64,000 nucleotides of DNA, taken from NCBI RefSeq assembly GCF_003634775.1, contig NZ_RBXB01000001.1, positions 620,001 to 684,000 on the forward strand. The letters are read 5' to 3'. The notes below the pieces were generated by a model. The model was not told where the DNA came from and searched no databases. It saw only the letters and a list, made by a program, of their open reading frames with translations. A program made the translations under genes and the position numbers. This stretch comes from Chryseobacterium defluvii (GTDB lineage Bacteria > Bacteroidota > Bacteroidia > Flavobacteriales > Weeksellaceae). This document shows, piece by piece, positions 44,010 to 52,851 of this stretch. How positions within the stretch are numbered: position 1 is the stretch's first letter; each line of letters opens with the position of its first letter.

Positions 44010-44426
44010 TTAATTTTTTATTTTGATTGCGATAAGCTTTTTCAGGTCTTCTATTAGAGAATTGTCTTTAACCTCTATCCTGATTCCACGTCCTTCTGCA
44101 TACTTTTTAGCAGTTGTAAGTTCTTCCTTAGTAGATTCTGCAATAGTACTATTGCTGATCTCCTCTATTGAGCGGTCACCAAAGACAAAGGCAGCCTTGA
44201 AAAAATGATTTCTTGGGAGCAGATAGAGGAGTACTCTTTTTTTATCACTGATTCTGAAACTCCATCCGAACTTTTGTCCTGAAAAATGCCATGCATAATT
44301 AGCCTCAGGAAAGGCATTTATTGTAAAGGAGAAGAGCTCTTTCCAGTATACATATTTTTCTCCCAAAGCTTTTTCAAGATCAGATTCAGTGGGTTCAATA
44401 GATTTATCTGTAAAAATGCTGGTCAT
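44010..44426 (-). CDS. DUF3788 family protein
   Basis: Small alpha/beta protein of the DUF3788 group (fold related to YdhG/DUF1801). The family blocks are the N-terminal DKSIEPTESDLEKALGEKYVYW, AWHFSGQKFGWSFRISDKKRVLLYLLPR and FKAAFVFGDRSIEEI. It is 138 residues, full length. No activity is established for the family. It is the first gene of a two-gene unit with the uncharacterised protein at 43265. Confidence 0.78.
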   Translation of the reverse strand: MTSIFTDKSIEPTESDLEKALGEKYVYWKELFSFTINAFPEANYAWHFSGQKFGWSFRISDKKRVLLYLLPRNHFFKAAFVFGDRSIEEISNSTIAESTKEELTTAKKYAEGRGIRIEVKDNSLIEDLKKLIAIKIKN

Positions 44427-44582
44427 TAACTGTAGAATTTTGTTGTTTGAAAGGCTTTCAAAAATAGGATTATTTCGTTACAACGATACATCCTTGTTGT
44501 AACAATTTTAATTCAGTTATTTCTATTTCATACCATATGATTTGTATGACGTTAAATATTTGTTGAGTAGCTAAAATAAAAA

Positions 44583-44605
44583 TCTCCCACAGAAGCTGTG
44601 AGAGA
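44583..44605 (-). terminator. Terminator of the SDR gene
   Basis: Arms TCTCCCACAG and CTGTGAGAGA with one mismatch. The minus-strand tail is ATTTTTATT. Confidence 0.75.
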
Positions 44606-44637
44606 CAAGTAAAATATATGAAATTGACAGTTTTTTT

Positions 44638-45375
44638 TTAATTATTAAAAACACTGAAAGCGCCTTCTGTAGCTGAAAAGAAATTATTATATATTAATTC
44701 CGTATTTCCCACACGAACTTCATAAATATCTTCCCTAAGTGCTTTTACAAGATCATTCGCCACATCTGAAGCCGGAATTCCATTTTCTCTACCTCCGATT
44801 CCTACGGAAAGATCAGTATTTACCAATGGTGGCATCAATTCGAAAACTTTTATTTGGGTGTCTTTTGCCAATTCATATCTCAACAATCTGGTATGGGAAT
44901 GAAGTGCTGCTTTGGAATCAGAATAAGTAGGGACATGAGAACCCGGCACAAAACCTACGATAGACGAAACATTGACGATAGCTGCTTCGCTGTGCTGTTT
45001 TAATAAAGGAAGGAATTTTTCAGTCAGCCTGATCGGTGCAAAATAATTGGTAGTGAACTCATCCACTGCTTTGCTATACATATCGGCATTTTCTGAAAGA
45101 GTGTATGTATAAGCATGACCGGCATTATTGATCAGAATATTCAACCCTCCGAAAGTTGTTTTTACATCTTCGTACAGTCTGTTGACGTCAGATTCATTTG
45201 TAATATCAGCCTGAATGGTGAAAACGTTTTCTAAGTCTTTGGCTGCCTTATCTAATTTTTCTTTGCTTCGTCCTACAATGATGATTCTGTTAGACGGACT
45301 TAAAGCTTTTGCAATTTCTAAACCGATGCCGGAGCCCCCGCCGGTAATCAAAATGGTGTTGTTGATAATGTTCAT
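44638..45375 (-). CDS. SDR family oxidoreductase
   Basis: Classical short-chain dehydrogenase. Cofactor motif is TILITGGGSGIGLEIA, then NNAGHAYTYTLSEN, catalytic Ser in VNVSSIVGFV and the YxxxK in TYSDSKAALHSHT. The closest named group is DltE-like oxidoreductases with an RLLRYEL helix. ATG 45375 is chosen because the longer frame begins at the TTG that forms the end of an operator. It lies just downstream of the TetR gene on the same strand, which it probably answers to. Substrate unknown. Confidence 0.88.
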   Translation of the reverse strand: MNIINNTILITGGGSGIGLEIAKALSPSNRIIIVGRSKEKLDKAAKDLENVFTIQADITNESDVNRLYEDVKTTFGGLNILINNAGHAYTYTLSENADMYSKAVDEFTTNYFAPIRLTEKFLPLLKQHSEAAIVNVSSIVGFVPGSHVPTYSDSKAALHSHTRLLRYELAKDTQIKVFELMPPLVNTDLSVGIGGRENGIPASDVANDLVKALREDIYEVRVGNTELIYNNFFSATEGAFSVFNN

Positions 45376-45396
45376 AATAATTTGTTTGTTTTTATA

Positions 45397-45414
45397 TTGT
45401 ACTATTTGGTACAA
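45397..45414. promoter_or_regulatory. Operator palindrome upstream of the SDR gene
   Basis: TTGTACTATTTGGTACAA, a palindrome TTGTAC-N6-GTACAA, 22 bases before ATG 45375. It differs at only two positions from the palindrome in the TetR promoter (46047-46064). It is the likely binding site of the adjacent TetR regulator. Confidence 0.78.
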
Positions 45415-45430
45415 AATATGTTAAAAAAAT

Positions 45431-46015
45431 TTATTTTAATAAGGTAAGATTCATTTCAATCATAGCCCGAAGGATTTCAGGAGAACTTTCCATACGTCTT
45501 GTTACGTGGATACCATTCCAAAGGTTGGTTAAATGCCAAGCCAGGATTTCAGGATCTTTATGCGTGTTCAATTGTTTCTTTTCTTGAGCTTTTTTAATGG
45601 CTTTGGCAAAAATATTTTGTAAACCTTTTAGTAATTCTGCCGTTATTTTCTTAATGTCTTCATCTTTTTCAGAAAGCTGAACCAAAGCGTTTCCAAGGTA
45701 ACAGCCTCTGTCAATGTCGCAGTCTTCAGCGTTTGCAAGGGTTAAGAAAAACTGTCTGATAAACTCAATCTGGTCTTCTGATTTTTCAACGGCTTCTGTG
45801 ATTTTCCGGTTAAAGCTTTCCGCAAACTGTTTGATCGATCGAACATACAATTCCTGTTTTCCTCCTTTGAAAGCCAGATAAAAGCTACCTTTTCCTATTC
45901 CCATAGCATTCAGCAATTCGTCTGCAGAAGCAGTGTCGTAGCCTTTGTTTCTAAAGACTTCGGTGGCTTTTTGGATCGCTTCCTGCTCGTCGAATATTTT
46001 AGGTCTTCCTGCCAT
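45431..46015 (-). CDS. TetR/AcrR family transcriptional regulator
   Basis: N-terminal TetR HTH (AGRPKIFDEQEAIQKATEVF, SADELLNAMGIGKGSFYLAF) and a helical ligand-binding domain to the end (CDIDRGCYLGNALVQLSEKDE). ATG 46015 is chosen: the longer frame begins at a TTG overlapping a -7 box. It lies directly upstream of an SDR gene and has an 18-bp palindrome in its own promoter and another in the SDR leader. It is therefore inferred to repress both genes. A nearby palindrome pair makes this more specific than a generic claim. Confidence 0.88.
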   Translation of the reverse strand: MAGRPKIFDEQEAIQKATEVFRNKGYDTASADELLNAMGIGKGSFYLAFKGGKQELYVRSIKQFAESFNRKITEAVEKSEDQIEFIRQFFLTLANAEDCDIDRGCYLGNALVQLSEKDEDIKKITAELLKGLQNIFAKAIKKAQEKKQLNTHKDPEILAWHLTNLWNGIHVTRRMESSPEILRAMIEMNLTLLK

Positions 46016-46033
46016 TTTTAATTTTTGATGAGA

Positions 46034-46064
46034 CAAAGATATATAATTGTACTGTTTAGTACAA
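46034..46064 (-). promoter_or_regulatory. TetR gene promoter with embedded operator
   Basis: On the minus strand a -33 TTG (46064-46062) and a -7 box TATCTTTG (46041-46034) are spaced by 20 bases. The palindrome TTGTACTGTTTAGTACAA (46047-46064) fills the spacer from the -33 TTG onwards. Bound repressor would block RNA polymerase, which fits autoregulation. Confidence 0.78.
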
Positions 46065-46100
46065 AATAAAAATTCAAATATCTTTTATAGTTTTTGTCAA

Positions 46101-46634
46101 TTAAACTTCGAAACTCATATATAATGCTGTTTCCGAAGAGTCATTATATAATTTTGTATGGATGCCTGTAAAAAGAAAGCCTGCCTTTTGATAAAATTTA
46201 ATAGCAGGATAGTTGGTATTTTGGGTTTCCAGCTCAACAATTCTGCATTGCAGTGCTCTTGCTTCCCGGTTAACACTTTTAATCAGCAATCTTCCGATAT
46301 CCTGTCCTCTGTATTTCTCACTGATAAGCATATTCTCTATAAAAAGACTGTTGTTCCACGCCCTGAAGTCACAAATGACCCAGCCGATTAATTCATCATT
46401 TTCAAATGCACCAAAGGAATGTCCCTGCGCAATAATTGCATTCAGCTCATCTATATCATTGGAATTGGTTTCCCAAACTTTTCTGTAATGCTGATTTTTT
46501 TCCCTGATATTAAATTCAAAAGAATTCCCGATTTCAATGGCAGAAATCACAAAAATCTTATCGGTCTCATAACCATTGAGTCCCCAGTTGAGTGTTGGAT
46601 TATAAAGTAATTTTTCTAACTTTCTAATTTCCAT
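46101..46634 (-). CDS. GNAT family N-acetyltransferase
   Basis: Acetyl-CoA-dependent acetyltransferase. The core motif A is FIENMLISEKYRGQDIGRLLIKSV, with the acetyl-CoA pyrophosphate loop RGQDIG, then QNTNYPAIKFYQKAGFLFTG, the C-terminal motif. An N-terminal extension of about 50 residues precedes the GNAT fold. Length of 177 residues is normal. Acceptor unknown; no partner gene is adjacent. Confidence 0.85.
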   Translation of the reverse strand: MEIRKLEKLLYNPTLNWGLNGYETDKIFVISAIEIGNSFEFNIREKNQHYRKVWETNSNDIDELNAIIAQGHSFGAFENDELIGWVICDFRAWNNSLFIENMLISEKYRGQDIGRLLIKSVNREARALQCRIVELETQNTNYPAIKFYQKAGFLFTGIHTKLYNDSSETALYMSFEV

Positions 46635-46784
46635 TATATATAAGAACTTTAATATTAAATTTAGTTTTTACAGAGCCTTTTCAGGAACGTAAATTTTAAT
46701 TTCAGTTGTTCTCTCCAAAAGTGTTAATGTATTTATTTAATCAAATTTAAATAAAATTTCACACCGCAAAACCTTTAAAACCTG

Positions 46785-46792
46785 TAAATTTG
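46785..46792 (+). promoter_or_regulatory. -7 box for pafA
   Basis: TAAATTTG, 24 bases before ATG 46816. Confidence 0.6.
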
Positions 46793-46815
46793 TTACCAAA
46801 TAAAAAAATTACCGG

Positions 46816-48462
46816 ATGCTTAGGAAAATTTCAATCGCAGCAGCTACTTTTTTGTCTGTGATTACAATCAATGCTCAGAAGAATAGAAATTCTCAATTGG
46901 AAAGACCTAAATTAGTAGTAGGTTTAGTGGTGGATCAGATGAGATGGGACTATTTGTACCGATATTATAATAAATATGGTAAAGATGGCTTCAAAAGGCT
47001 TCTAAACACCGGGTACTCTTTAAATAATGTTCATATCAATTATGTTCCTACAGTTACTGCTTTAGGACACACTTGTATTTATACCGGATCCGTTCCTGCG
47101 ATTCATGGGATTGCCGGAAATGACTGGACGGATAAGGAGACTGGAAAAAATGTGTATTGTACTACAGATGAAAATGTACAACCGGTAGGAACAACGAATG
47201 CCAAAGTAGGAAGTCATTCTCCGAAAAACCTTTGGTCTACAACGGTGACGGACGAGCTGAGACTGGCTACCAATTTCCAGGGAAAAGTGATTGGAGTTTC
47301 CCTTAAAGACCGTGCTTCGATTCTTCCTGCAGGACATACTCCTACAGGTGCATTCTGGTTTGATGACTCTACAGGAAATTTCATTACAAGTACCTGGTAT
47401 ATGAATGATTTGCCACAATGGCTGAAATCTTTCAATTCTCAAAATCTTCCTGATCAGCTGGTTGCCAATGGATGGAATACTTTGCTTCCTATCAGTCAGT
47501 ATACAGAAAGTTCTCCGGATAATTCTTCATGGGAGGGGCTTTTAGGGAGTGCAAAGATGCCTACTTTTCCTTATAGTAACCTCGCAAAAGATTATCAGGC
47601 CAAGAAAGATAACATCAGATATACACCTTTCGGAAATACTTTGACCTTTAAGGTTGCAGAAGCTTCCGTGGAAGGAGAAAAGTTGGGTAGTGATGATGTC
47701 ACCGATTTTCTGGCGATTAACTTGGCTTCAACAGATTATGCAGGACATAAATTCGGACCGAACTCTATTGAAGTGGAGGATGTTTATTTAAGACTGGATC
47801 AGGATTTAGCTCAGTTTTTCAATTATCTTGATGCGAAAGTAGGTAAAGGAGAATATATGGTTTTCCTTTCTGCGGACCACGGAGGTGCCCACTCTGTAGG
47901 ATTCCTTAAAGAACATAAAATAGCAACAGGATTTTTCGGTGAAGGAATGGAAAAAGATATTAACCAGAAGCTGAAAGATAAATTCGGAGTAGATAAACTG
48001 ATCAATGCTGTAGACAATTATCAGATTTATTTTGATAGAAAATTAATGAAAGACCATAAAATAGAGTTGGATGATCTAAGGGATTTTACCATCCGTGAAT
48101 TAGAAAAAGATCCTACCGTTTTATATGCGGTTTCCGTGCAGGAAGTTCAGGAGGCTACAATTCCGGAACCGATCAAGCAGAGAATCATCAATGGTGTTAA
48201 CAGGCAGAGAAGTGGCGATATTCAGCTGATTTCTCATGATTCCATGCTTCCACCGTATTCCAAAACAGGAACTACGCACAGTGTATGGAATTCTTATGAT
48301 TCTCATATCCCGTTGATATTCATGGGTTGGGGAATCCGGCAGGGTGAAAGTAATAGGCCGTATGATATGACGGATATTGCTCCTACCGTTTCTTCCTTAC
48401 TAAAGATACAGTTCCCAAGTGGGAATGTCGGAAATCCTATTACCGAAGTTATTGGAAAATAA
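46816..48462 (+). CDS. pafA: PafA-type alkaline phosphatase, exported
   Basis: Zn-dependent monoesterase of the alkaline phosphatase superfamily, orthologous to the phosphate-irrepressible PafA of Elizabethkingia. A signal peptide to about residue 20 is followed by VVDQMRWDY with a zinc-ligand Asp (Asp40), the threonine nucleophile in YVPTVTALGHT (Thr81, two ahead of the canonical Thr79), VSLKDRASI with the Lys and Arg that bind phosphate, FLSADHGGAHSVG with Asp and His ligands, and a C-terminal HSVWNSYDSHIP. The 548 residues are full. It releases phosphate from a broad range of monoesters in the periplasm. It is monocistronic. Confidence 0.92.
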   Translation: MLRKISIAAATFLSVITINAQKNRNSQLERPKLVVGLVVDQMRWDYLYRYYNKYGKDGFKRLLNTGYSLNNVHINYVPTVTALGHTCIYTGSVPAIHGIAGNDWTDKETGKNVYCTTDENVQPVGTTNAKVGSHSPKNLWSTTVTDELRLATNFQGKVIGVSLKDRASILPAGHTPTGAFWFDDSTGNFITSTWYMNDLPQWLKSFNSQNLPDQLVANGWNTLLPISQYTESSPDNSSWEGLLGSAKMPTFPYSNLAKDYQAKKDNIRYTPFGNTLTFKVAEASVEGEKLGSDDVTDFLAINLASTDYAGHKFGPNSIEVEDVYLRLDQDLAQFFNYLDAKVGKGEYMVFLSADHGGAHSVGFLKEHKIATGFFGEGMEKDINQKLKDKFGVDKLINAVDNYQIYFDRKLMKDHKIELDDLRDFTIRELEKDPTVLYAVSVQEVQEATIPEPIKQRIINGVNRQRSGDIQLISHDSMLPPYSKTGTTHSVWNSYDSHIPLIFMGWGIRQGESNRPYDMTDIAPTVSSLLKIQFPSGNVGNPITEVIGK

Positions 48463-48477
48463 TTATACTTAAAAAAA

Positions 48478-48498
48478 ACATTCCTTATCGAGGAATGT
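48478..48498. terminator. Bidirectional terminator
   Basis: Arms ACATTCCT and AGGAATGT with a TATCG loop. It has a T-run on the right and an A-run on the left, and ends pafA and the convergent TPR gene. Confidence 0.88.
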
Positions 48499-48503
48499 TT
48501 TTT

Positions 48504-49631
48504 TTATGATCTTATAAGCTGTTGGATTTCTTTCTGATATTTTCGGTTTGTTTTCCTTATATTCAGGATAAAATATAAAAGAAGGATAATCAGGATTATT
48601 CCAATGCCAATGCATATAATCGTGAGGATATTATATTGTTTTTTGATTTCCCGGCTTTTCTTTAGAGTTTCCTTGTTGTGGTTGTTGATGATCTGGTTAA
48701 TAGAACTCAATTCATTTTGTTCTCTTTTAAAACGCATTTCAAAATGCTTTTTATTGTATAACTGATATCGGGAGGGGTTTCCCATAGCAAGATAATTATC
48801 CGCCATTTCCTTATAAATTCCTTCATTAAGGATAATGTCTCCCGTATTTTTGCTGAGGTTTTCAGATTGTATTAATAAGTCTAAAGCTTTTCGATTTTCA
48901 CGTTTCTGTTTATATACTTCGGCCATACCTTTCAGTGCGAAGGCTTCAAGGCTTTTAGCCTGTACTTTTCTGGCATAATCTGCTGACCGGATGAAGGCTT
49001 CTTCAGCTTTATCTCTTTGAAATAAATTCAGATAACAGTAGCCGATGTTGTAGTAGACCACACTCATATTGGCATAAGTTGTCTTCTTTTCCTTTACCTT
49101 TTCAAAATTTCTAACGGATATCAGAAATTTTTCCAGGGCAATTTCAGAATTCCATTTACTTTTGTAGATCATCCCGCGAATGGCATAACTTCTGCCCGTC
49201 TCAATGTGCTTTTCCGGCGCGTCATCCGGTAGTTTTTTCAGGTATCCGTCTGCTTCATTCAATGTTTCGAGACTTTTGCTGAAAAGCTGCATTTGCTGGT
49301 ATTGAATGGCAACGGAAATTAAAACACGGGTCTGTATTTTCAAATCATTAGACTTTTGTGCCAATTCTTTTGCCTTTAATGTATAAAGAAGGGATTCGTC
49401 AAAATTTCTTTTGGCAATATTGGCTGTCGACATAAGCATATACAGCCTGATCGACATATTGATGTCATTTTCCTTTTCCAGTAATTTTTTGGCAATATGG
49501 ATAGCATGATCCGGGTTGTCATAAATTTCCAAATTAGCTTTTTTAAGCAAGGAATCATCAGAGACTTTCTGCCCATACAGCGGAAGCTGACAGACTAAAA
49601 GAAGAAGGATGATTTTTATAACTGATTTCAT
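48504..49631 (-). CDS. TPR membrane protein without a DNA-binding domain
   Basis: Signal peptide (MKSVIKIILLLLVCQLPLYGQ), about 270 residues of TPR-like helical repeats, an alternating coiled stretch, then one membrane helix near residues 335-360 (ILTIICIGIGIILIILLLYF) and a short basic tail. The layout parallels the adjacent regulator but stops where the AraC HTH would begin. It starts inside the stop codon of that regulator, so the two are coupled. It may be a partner subunit or a decayed paralog. The sequence alone cannot decide. Confidence 0.75.
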   Translation of the reverse strand: MKSVIKIILLLLVCQLPLYGQKVSDDSLLKKANLEIYDNPDHAIHIAKKLLEKENDINMSIRLYMLMSTANIAKRNFDESLLYTLKAKELAQKSNDLKIQTRVLISVAIQYQQMQLFSKSLETLNEADGYLKKLPDDAPEKHIETGRSYAIRGMIYKSKWNSEIALEKFLISVRNFEKVKEKKTTYANMSVVYYNIGYCYLNLFQRDKAEEAFIRSADYARKVQAKSLEAFALKGMAEVYKQKRENRKALDLLIQSENLSKNTGDIILNEGIYKEMADNYLAMGNPSRYQLYNKKHFEMRFKREQNELSSINQIINNHNKETLKKSREIKKQYNILTIICIGIGIILIILLLYFILNIRKTNRKYQKEIQQLIRS

Positions 49632-51202
49632 GAGGCCTTATTTTTACTGATTTCCTGAATATAGGCATTAGGTGACATTCCCGTAACAGATTTAAATACT
49701 GTTGTGAATGCACTGTGTGACGAAAATCCTGAGAACTCCGCAAGATAGCTTACCTTGTAGTTAAGATAAGTGGAATCGGTTTTTAATAAATGAGCAATAT
49801 GGTTGATCCTTAGCTCATTAATATATCCGTTGAAATTTTTCCCCTTACTGTTATTAATTACTTCTGAAAGATACTTGGTATTAATCTCCATTTGGGCGGA
49901 AAGAGAGGAAAGGGACATGTTTTTATTCAGGTAAAGTCCGGATTTCTCCCATTCATTAAGCTTTTGCAGTATTTCAAATTCTTTTTCCTTTGAAATCTTG
50001 TTACTTTCCGTGCTTTTCTCTGTCTGAATAACACCTTCATTACTAATAGAAGAGATGAGTTGTGCTCTGTTTTTTTGTTTTTTAAAGAAATCGAACTGTT
50101 TTTTAAGGTCTTTTTTTCTGCGGGTTTCAACTAAGAAATAAATGATCAAAAGCATGATGATCAGGAGAAATATAGATGCTAATGTCCAGAATTTTCTCTG
50201 CTCATTTTGTTTTTGAAATTCAAGGTTTTTATTTTGATTAGTCTCTACCAGCTTTATGATATATCGTATTCCTTCTTTGTTATTGGAATCCAGCTTAGCT
50301 TTTAATTCTGCATACAGTTTATTGTAATCGTAATATTTTTCGTCGTTATGCAGGGCAAAGTAATTTTTTGATAATGATTCATAAATTTTTACTTTCAAAT
50401 AATTATAGGGCAATTTTTCAATCTTTGAAAGCCCTTTTTCCAGAATTTCAACTGCCTTATTATAATCCTCCTTTAAAAAATAATATCTGGAGGAAGCTTC
50501 ATAAGCAAGGGCAGATAAAAACGGCTGATCGTTTTTCTTTTCCAGGTCTGAAATTACACCCTCAATCAATTTTCTGGCTTCTTCCGGTTTATTTTGCCTC
50601 AACAGATAGGTGGTTTGAAAAATCTTGTTTTCAGTACCGATGATTCTATTTTCTTCGTTGTGGTTATCAATATACCGGTTGCTTTTTTCCAGGTTTTCCA
50701 AAGCTAATGCATAATTACGGTTGATCCCGAAATTGAGGGCCTGAAGCTGGTAGAGTTCCGCAACAGTTATTTTAAGTTTAGGATCATTACTCGTTAATAA
50801 CTTTTTACTGGCCAGCAAATCGGATATAATTCTTTGGGATTGATCAAACAGGTCCAAATTCTGATACTGGTCGGCAAGATCATAATCCCCAAAAACCTGC
50901 ATGAAATAGGAAAGCTTATCTTTCTCTTCATACACTTCCTTTTGTGTGGAAACATTTACAGATTGTACGTAATCTCCCTTCATGGCATAAGCTTGAGAGA
51001 TAATGTTCTGCAGAATAATTTTGTGTTCGATATTTTGATCGCTGATCAATAAACTTTGAGAATAGCTGATACAATCGTCAGGATCCTGATATAATTTCTG
51101 AAAAGCTTTATCTAATAAGATGCTGAAATCAGGGCCGGATTGCCCATGTATAAAAATGGAACAAAACACAATAAACAATATCTGGATACTTTTTTGACGC
51201 AT
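49628..51202 (-). CDS. TPR-membrane-AraC transcriptional regulator
   Basis: Signal-like N terminus (MRQKSIQILFIVFCSIFIHG), about 300 residues of TPR-like helices in the periplasm, a single membrane helix near residues 335-357 (LASIFLLIIMLLIIYFLVE), a coiled linker and a C-terminal AraC-type HTH (about 425-524, SLSSLSAQMEINTKYLSEVI, VSYLAEFSGFSSHSAFTTVFK). The family, often annotated as a helix-turn-helix domain protein, senses an external signal and regulates from the membrane. It overlaps the downstream TPR gene by four bases. The target is unknown. Confidence 0.85.
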   Translation of the reverse strand: MRQKSIQILFIVFCSIFIHGQSGPDFSILLDKAFQKLYQDPDDCISYSQSLLISDQNIEHKIILQNIISQAYAMKGDYVQSVNVSTQKEVYEEKDKLSYFMQVFGDYDLADQYQNLDLFDQSQRIISDLLASKKLLTSNDPKLKITVAELYQLQALNFGINRNYALALENLEKSNRYIDNHNEENRIIGTENKIFQTTYLLRQNKPEEARKLIEGVISDLEKKNDQPFLSALAYEASSRYYFLKEDYNKAVEILEKGLSKIEKLPYNYLKVKIYESLSKNYFALHNDEKYYDYNKLYAELKAKLDSNNKEGIRYIIKLVETNQNKNLEFQKQNEQRKFWTLASIFLLIIMLLIIYFLVETRRKKDLKKQFDFFKKQKNRAQLISSISNEGVIQTEKSTESNKISKEKEFEILQKLNEWEKSGLYLNKNMSLSSLSAQMEINTKYLSEVINNSKGKNFNGYINELRINHIAHLLKTDSTYLNYKVSYLAEFSGFSSHSAFTTVFKSVTGMSPNAYIQEISKNKAS

Positions 51203-51660
51203 TTTGAATAAAAATAATTCAGTTTTTGTTTTTGTTTTTGCGATTTTGGTACAATTTGTCTTCTGTATTTGAGTTTTGCATGTTATTGTTTATTAGGTAC
51301 TTAATTTTTCAGTCCTTTTAAATTTCCTGAATTATGCAAGTCAAACACTTTCGAAAAGGTAAATATAATATTAATATTGCTCCTGACAATTTAAAATATT
51401 AAGATCAAATCTGAGAATAGAGAAAGGATACTGAATTTTTATAAACATATTCCAAATAAAGTAAAAAGTTAGAAGTTAAATTACAAAAGGTCAGTCAAAA
51501 AAAGGATCATCTGTCTGAATAAAATCAGGTTGGTTATCCTCCCGGTCAAACGGGAATCATGTATTAACAATTTTTTGTGAAAGGGGAAGATTCACAGAAT
51601 TTTAAATTCATAAAACAGTAAAATAAAATTAGGCACACTTTAATTTAAAAGACTTGACCA
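51203..51660. other. Intergenic region ending in an unassigned terminator
   Basis: About 460 bases without a convincing gene. It contains a small hairpin CCCG/CGGG near 51543 and a 22-codon frame beginning MQVKHFRKGKYN near 51334, too short to call. The region runs rightward into a terminator at 51661, so a small non-coding transcript is conceivable. Confidence 0.35.
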
Positions 51661-51687
51661 AAAACTCGCAGATTTTCTGCGAGTTTT
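51661..51687 (+). terminator. Orphan terminator
   Basis: Arms AAAACTCGCAGA and TCTGCGAGTTTT with a TTT loop and a T-run after it. No plus-strand gene precedes it. The same stem recurs at 52506-52534. Confidence 0.85.
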
Positions 51688-51774
51688 GTTTTTTTATATA
51701 TTGATAGAATCAATATTTGTATATAAATCTTTGATTTGAGGAATAAGGTGTTATTTTTGTTTTAAAATAATAAT

Positions 51775-52428
51775 ATGAATATTCAATTAAAAACATTACT
51801 CGCGAAGAAAATAAATTTATTTTTCGCAGCAGGTATCCTGTCGATGACAACATTTCATGCCCAATCTTTTACAGTTGAGCAAAAAGCGAAATTTGACAAA
51901 AAACAAACTATGCAAATGGTTACCGGTGGTAAGTCTACCATTAAGGGACAAGCTTTTGCAAGAGATAATGAGAGTGGTATTAAAGGGATTGCCGTCCTTA
52001 ATATGAATAAGAAACAATATGCTGCTCGTGGTACTACTGTTGTGCTCATTCCTTACACCGCCTACTATAAAGAATGGATAGAGGTAAGTAAGAAATATGG
52101 TAAACAGGGTAAAGTTGTTGAATTGCCTAAGGAAGCCCGAGAATGCATTCGTATCACACAAGTGACCAATGATGAAGGACAATTTGAATTCACTAACCTG
52201 ATGCCGGGACAATATCTTTTGTATTCGCAGTTTGGTTATGAGCATACACAACATGCTTCAGAAGTAGTAGGGCGCAGAGATCATTATATAAACAACTCTT
52301 ATCAGGGCTCTTCGGATATTCTTAACTATTTTACTTATAACGTAAATGCAAGTGCATATGTTGACAAAGTAGTTACTATAAAAAAAGACGGAGATGTGGA
52401 ACAGGTAAAATTGAAAAAAACATTGTAA
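51775..52428 (+). CDS. Secreted protein with carboxypeptidase-regulatory-like domain
   Basis: Signal peptide around residues 1-30 (LFFAAGILSMTTFHAQS). The mature part contains a prealbumin-like beta sandwich, from STIKGQAFARDNESGIKGIAV to TNDEGQFEFTNLMPGQYLLYSQFGYE, interrupted by an insertion (YTAYYKEWIEVSKKYGKQGK). This resembles the carboxypeptidase-regulatory domains found on exported Bacteroidota proteins. The C-terminal about 60 residues are strand-rich without known features. It is a single gene set between two near-identical terminators. Function unknown. Confidence 0.7.
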   Translation: MNIQLKTLLAKKINLFFAAGILSMTTFHAQSFTVEQKAKFDKKQTMQMVTGGKSTIKGQAFARDNESGIKGIAVLNMNKKQYAARGTTVVLIPYTAYYKEWIEVSKKYGKQGKVVELPKEARECIRITQVTNDEGQFEFTNLMPGQYLLYSQFGYEHTQHASEVVGRRDHYINNSYQGSSDILNYFTYNVNASAYVDKVVTIKKDGDVEQVKLKKTL

Positions 52429-52505
52429 AAATTCTTAACTGCTTAATTGACCTGTTAGAATTTTCTTTAATGAAGTTTGATTGTAGACACTTTAAAAGAC
52501 CATCA

Positions 52506-52534
52506 AAAAACTCGCAGAATTTCTGCGAGTTTTT
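52506..52534. terminator. Bidirectional terminator, same stem as the orphan one
   Basis: Arms AAAAACTCGCAGAA and TTCTGCGAGTTTTT, lying between the secreted protein and the convergent barstar gene. T-runs occur on both strands. Confidence 0.88.
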
Positions 52535-52557
52535 ATTTTATTAGAATGATGCATAAT

Positions 52558-52851
52558 TTATTCATCATCTTCATCTTCGTATTGCTCAAGGTAATAAGTG
52601 AAAGTAAAGCTTTCAAGCTCTTCTTCTGCATCTTCCAGAGTGGTCAATAGGTCTTCGAAAATTTCCAGCTGATCTACACTCATATTTACGAATTCGATGT
52701 GTAGAGGCATTTCCAGCCCTCCGGTAATCACATCATATAAAGCATCAAGATTGTCTCCGAAATATTCCGGAAGACTGATTTTTTCTTTCAGCTGGGTGTA
52801 AAAATCTTCATAGTCACCAATGTCTGTAAAATCTATATATATCGTTTTCAT
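52558..52851 (-). CDS. Barstar family RNase inhibitor
   Basis: 97-residue cytosolic inhibitor of the barstar family. EYFGDNLDALYDVITG matches barstar's central helix, with Asp36 and Asp40 in place of the two aspartates that fill the barnase active site. The C terminus is acidic (EQYEDEDDE), as expected. The ATG overlaps the stop codon of the upstream protease gene. A barnase-like RNase is encoded two genes upstream, so inhibition of that enzyme is the most likely role. Confidence 0.9.
   Translation of the reverse strand: MKTIYIDFTDIGDYEDFYTQLKEKISLPEYFGDNLDALYDVITGGLEMPLHIEFVNMSVDQLEIFEDLLTTLEDAEEELESFTFTYYLEQYEDEDDE

Noticed and set aside
51334..51402. 22-codon frame beginning MQVKHFRKGKYN
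   Set aside because: Too short and without a promoter box, coupling or conservation evidence to call a gene.
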